Assembly: GCF_003369915.1 (NCBI RefSeq)
Contig: NC_046673.1
Span: 24,419,718-24,483,717 of the forward strand
Direction: 5' to 3'
Source of the DNA: Drosophila miranda
Taxonomy: Eukaryota; Arthropoda; Insecta; Diptera; Drosophilidae
DNA: 64,000 nt
Position 1 is the first letter of the stretch; each line of letters opens with the position of its first letter. The notes under the pieces are model-generated. The model saw nothing but the letters and a program-made list of their open reading frames with translations, searched no databases and was not told where the DNA came from. This document shows, piece by piece, positions 63,746 to 64,000 of the stretch. The translations under genes were made by a program, and so were the position numbers.

Positions 63746-64000
63746 GTATGTACGTGCATGTGTATGGGAGGAGGGGCCTCGACCGGGCGAGTGGCTCTCA
63801 GAGAATCGCGATGCGGAGGCTGCCGCTGCTGCTTCTACTGCTTCTGGCATGGATTTGACGTCGTTGGCTTCTTGCTGCTTCTGCTTCTGCTTCCGCGATG
63901 ATGCCCCCCCATCTCTACCTCAAGCAGCAGTAGCAGCAGTGCACGGAGAACAGTAATTCTTGTCTAAAATAAATAATATTTTATCTGATAATCTCTCGTA

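Larger units (their letters stand above)
58654..64000 (+). other. Probable long first intron, repeat-rich
   Basis: No exon recognised. It has a GT/GTGC-rich strand at 58900-59030, (GT)n at 61519-61549, (CA)n at 63705-63742, short GGTGCCT repeats at 63388-63425, and a TATACCCGATACTC element at 62029. Intron status depends on the small exon before it. Confidence 0.4.

Noticed and set aside
1..64000. tRNA, rRNA, microRNA or CRISPR features
   Set aside because: No T-loop/anticodon-arm pattern, rRNA-like block, long stable hairpin or spaced direct-repeat array was recognised on reading; a covariance-model search was not possible here.

Overview
The window is nuclear DNA of a fruit fly (genus Drosophila). 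It carries the fly CBP gene nejire (nej) on the + strand, and on the - strand buttonhead (btd), a three-zinc-finger Sp-family head and appendage gene. These two are near neighbours on the X chromosome of D. melanogaster. The proteins are close to, but not identical with, the melanogaster ones. Dense microsatellites and CAG/CAA repeats fit an obscura-group or similar species, but the species is a guess.

Layout. 1-13.9 kb: no gene recognised; repeat-rich DNA downstream of btd. 14.66-16.97 kb (-): btd, two coding exons, 726 aa. 17-26 kb: upstream DNA shared by btd and nej, with GA/CT arrays, a dense cluster of TAATCC (Bicoid/Otd-type) sites at 21.0-21.9 kb, one CTCF-like site and a pair of CRE half-sites. 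About 26.4-30.04 kb: nej leader region, with an unexpected coding-like open frame. 30.04-44.17 kb (+): nej, 13 coding exons, about 3357 aa, all CBP/p300 domains intact (TAZ1, KIX, bromodomain, RING/PHD, HAT, ZZ, TAZ2, NCBD). 44.2-50.45 kb: very long AT-rich nej 3' UTR ending at a strong poly(A) signal. 53.3-57.5 kb (+): a multi-membrane acyltransferase-3/NRF-6-type gene, six coding exons, 759 aa, with a clear TATA+Inr promoter. 58.3-58.65 kb (+): a housekeeping-type promoter (Motif 6, DRE, Motif 1-like) and a 10-codon first exon of a gene whose remainder was not found. 58.65-64 kb: probable intron, microsatellite-rich.

The genes do not form an operon. nej is a general coactivator and acetyltransferase, btd a spatially restricted transcription factor, and the acyltransferase an unrelated membrane enzyme. 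Exon boundaries were placed by hand from splice consensus, reading phase and protein similarity known to me; no alignment was run. The most interesting points are the frame-shifting coding-like block in the nej leader, possible alternative splicing of nej (10-residue acceptor choice, alternative last exon, two stop-free 3n introns), the TAATCC cluster upstream of btd, and the compact promoter with a 19-bp duplicated element at 57.9/58.4 kb.
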